This document shows positions 4,690 to 5,785 of a stretch of 5,785 nt of DNA, piece by piece. The first letter of the stretch is position 1; the number at the start of each line of letters is the position of its first letter. The DNA is from Flavobacteriales bacterium (GTDB taxonomy: Bacteria; Bacteroidota; Bacteroidia; Flavobacteriales_F; PHOS-HE28). The stretch lies in NCBI GenBank assembly GCA_025455765.1, contig JALOLX010000250.1, positions 1 through 5,785 of the forward strand, given 5' to 3'. The translations under genes were made by a program, and so were the position numbers. The notes beneath the pieces are model-generated. The model saw only the letters and a list, made by a program, of their open reading frames with translations, was not told the origin of the DNA and made no database searches.

Positions 4690-5785
4690 GCACCGAAGAA
4701 CCGAATACCCCTTCACTGGAGCTGCTCCGCGACCTCCCCACGGAGGTGAGCCTGGGCCAGGTGGAACAGTGGGTGGCGCTCTTCCCGCCCGTGCCACCCC
4801 CCACCCCCTGGTACCATCACTTCAGCCTTAACTCCATCCTCATGACCACCGCAAGCACCTTGCTCATCGGCGGCGCGCTCTACCTGCTGAGCGCCGATCC
4901 CGCCACCACGCCGCATACCGTGCAGCTACCCGCGCCACCTGCCGGAACAACAGTGCCACAGACACCGGTCAGCACCACGGCTGCACCCCTTCTGCCGCAT
5001 GGCCCTGCAGCACCGCAGCAGCTGCCCACCAACGCACCTGTCCTGACCGTGGACACCGTGTCAGCATCCGAACCACCGGCAGCGCCTGCCCCGATCGCCC
5101 CACCGAGCGCACCACCGCCTGTTACCGCAGCACCTCCACCCGCCACGGTGGTGCCCGCATCCGTAGCGAGCAACGAGCGCCGCTTCGACCTCTCGGGCTT
5201 CCAGAGCATCCGCCTCCATGGAAGCCTGAACATCCACCTGGAGCAAGGCCCCTTCTCGGTGGTGGCCATGGGCTCCGAGCGTGACCTGAACGATGTACGC
5301 GCTGAAGTGGGCAACAAGACCCTGGTGGTGTCGCAAGCCAACAGCCAGCGCTTCTACACAGGTCGACAGGAACCCTTGAAGGTGGTGGTGCGCATGCCCG
5401 ATCTGAACGGACTGGAGGTCTTCGGTTCAGGCAGCATCAGCGCTGGCCGCTTCACCTCCACGGGCAAGGTGGCCCTGAAGGTGCAGGGCTCGGGCGATGT
5501 GAGCGTGGAAGCGCTGGCGAACGCCCGGGAGCTCACGGTGGAACTGTACGGCTCCGGCGATGTGGTGTGCAAGGATGCTGAGGTGTCGGGCACCACCACG
5601 TTGACCCTCACCGGCAGCGGCGATGTGGAGATCGGCGGGCGCACTGAGCAGCTCATCGCCACCCTCACCGGAAGCGGCGATGTGGAGGCCGGTGACCTGC
5701 GCGCACAGCGGGCCAAGGTGAACCTCACCGGCTCAGGCGATGCCACGGTGAACAGCGCATCTGCCGTGGAACAGATCGTCAGTGG
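4686..5785 (+). CDS. Single-pass membrane protein with GIN (DUF2807) beta-helix domain, candidate anti-sigma factor (3' partial)
   Basis: The frame opens at an ATG overlapping the sigma-factor stop and stays open to the window edge; 366 residues are visible. Residues 1-48 are polar and presumably cytoplasmic (LELLRDLPTEVSLGQVEQWV at 11-30). Residues about 50-69 form one transmembrane helix (ILMTTASTLLIGGALYLL). Residues 71-160 are a Pro/Ala/Thr-rich linker. Residues 166 onward match a head GIN/DUF2807 domain: FDLSGFQSIRLHGSLNIHLEQG, VVVRMPDLNGLEVFGSGS, then GSGD turns at 268, 289, 310, 329 and 349. Coupling to an ECF gene and this topology suggest an anti-sigma factor whose extracytoplasmic domain senses an envelope cue; that is inference. 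The N-terminus has no Cys and no HxxxCxxC zinc motif, so it is not a classical ZAS anti-sigma. Alternatively it may be a sigma-dependent envelope protein. The C-terminus is missing. Confidence 0.88.
   Translation, partial: MSTEEPNTPSLELLRDLPTEVSLGQVEQWVALFPPVPPPTPWYHHFSLNSILMTTASTLLIGGALYLLSADPATTPHTVQLPAPPAGTTVPQTPVSTTAAPLLPHGPAAPQQLPTNAPVLTVDTVSASEPPAAPAPIAPPSAPPPVTAAPPPATVVPASVASNERRFDLSGFQSIRLHGSLNIHLEQGPFSVVAMGSERDLNDVRAEVGNKTLVVSQANSQRFYTGRQEPLKVVVRMPDLNGLEVFGSGSISAGRFTSTGKVALKVQGSGDVSVEALANARELTVELYGSGDVVCKDAEVSGTTTLTLTGSGDVEIGGRTEQLIATLTGSGDVEAGDLRAQRAKVNLTGSGDATVNSASAVEQIVS
5424..5741 (+). repeat. GSG(D/S) beta-helix repeat in the GIN domain, spaced 19-21 residues
   Basis: Six turns carry GSG followed by Ser (first) or Asp (the rest), starting at residues 247, 268, 289, 310, 329 and 349 of the membrane protein, so the spacings are 21, 21, 21, 19 and 20. 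Two DNA segments encoding successive turns, 5604-5630 and 5661-5687, match at 26 of 27 positions, pointing to recent duplication or conversion between them. Regular Gly-Ser-Gly-Asp corners are typical of the GIN/DUF2807 right-handed beta-helix. Confidence 0.8.

Noticed and set aside
4006..4797. 263-codon open frame on the minus strand
   Set aside because: It is antisense to the ECF sigma factor and its partner, both of which have strong family motifs; the composition (Gly, Ala, Gln, His) is that of a shadow frame.
4880..5341. 153-codon minus-strand frame rich in Gly, Ala, Val and Thr
   Set aside because: It is the reverse of the Pro/Ala/Thr-rich linker and GIN head on the plus strand, where low complexity keeps several frames open.
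5354..5746. Minus-strand frame with SPEP/LPEP-like repeats
   Set aside because: The repeats are the reverse complement of the GSGD turns of the GIN domain and carry no independent signal.
1..5785. CRISPR arrays, tRNA or rRNA genes, insertion sequences, attachment sites
   Set aside because: No regularly spaced identical repeats with unique spacers, no cloverleaf with a CCA end, no transposase motif and no terminal inverted repeats were seen. The retropepsin domain comes with no reverse transcriptase or integrase, so it is not a retroelement.

Overview
The window reads as chromosomal DNA of a GC-rich member of the Bacteroidota, most likely a Flavobacteriales-type lineage. The grounds are a type B C-terminal sorting domain of the type IX secretion system (gliding-motility-associated, CHU_C type), SprB-like repeat modules, a GIN/DUF2807 protein, and start codons without Shine-Dalgarno sequences. 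All genes are on the + strand. The lineage is an inference from gene families; no rRNA or tRNA is present to confirm it.

Layout. (1) Positions 1-1676: the 3' part of a large secreted adhesin-like protein. It holds two copies of a 155-residue two-module unit in perfect register (period 465 bases), a PKD-like module, and a C-terminal type IX sorting domain. (2) 1677-1719: a short gap with a hairpin followed by TTTT, a possible terminator. (3) 1720-2683: one gene broken by two frame changes. It encodes a signal peptide, a Cys-containing helical region with two CES motifs, and a retropepsin-like aspartic protease domain (DTGAS). The reading frame steps back by one base twice, as if one base were missing at each of two places. 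(4) 2684-2797: a gap with a 10-position stem-loop capped by GATA. (5) 2798-3958: a predicted outer-membrane or periplasmic beta-rich protein with a C-terminal small beta domain common in Bacteroidota secreted proteins. (6) 3959-4128: an intergenic region with a plausible ECF-type promoter (TGTAACC, 15-base spacer, CGAC) just ahead of the next gene. (7) 4129-4689: an ECF sigma factor. (8) 4686 to the window end: a gene overlapping the sigma gene by ATGA. It encodes a membrane protein with a short cytoplasmic N-terminus, one transmembrane helix, a long Pro/Ala/Thr linker and a GIN/DUF2807 beta-helix. It is cut by the window edge.

Functionally, the last two genes look like a self-contained signalling pair: a cytoplasmic sigma factor and a translationally coupled, single-pass membrane partner with an extracytoplasmic GIN domain. 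The partner sits where an anti-sigma factor is expected, but it lacks the classical zinc-binding Cys/His motif. The three upstream genes encode exported proteins (adhesin, protease, barrel-like protein); nothing in the sequence proves they are co-regulated with the sigma factor.
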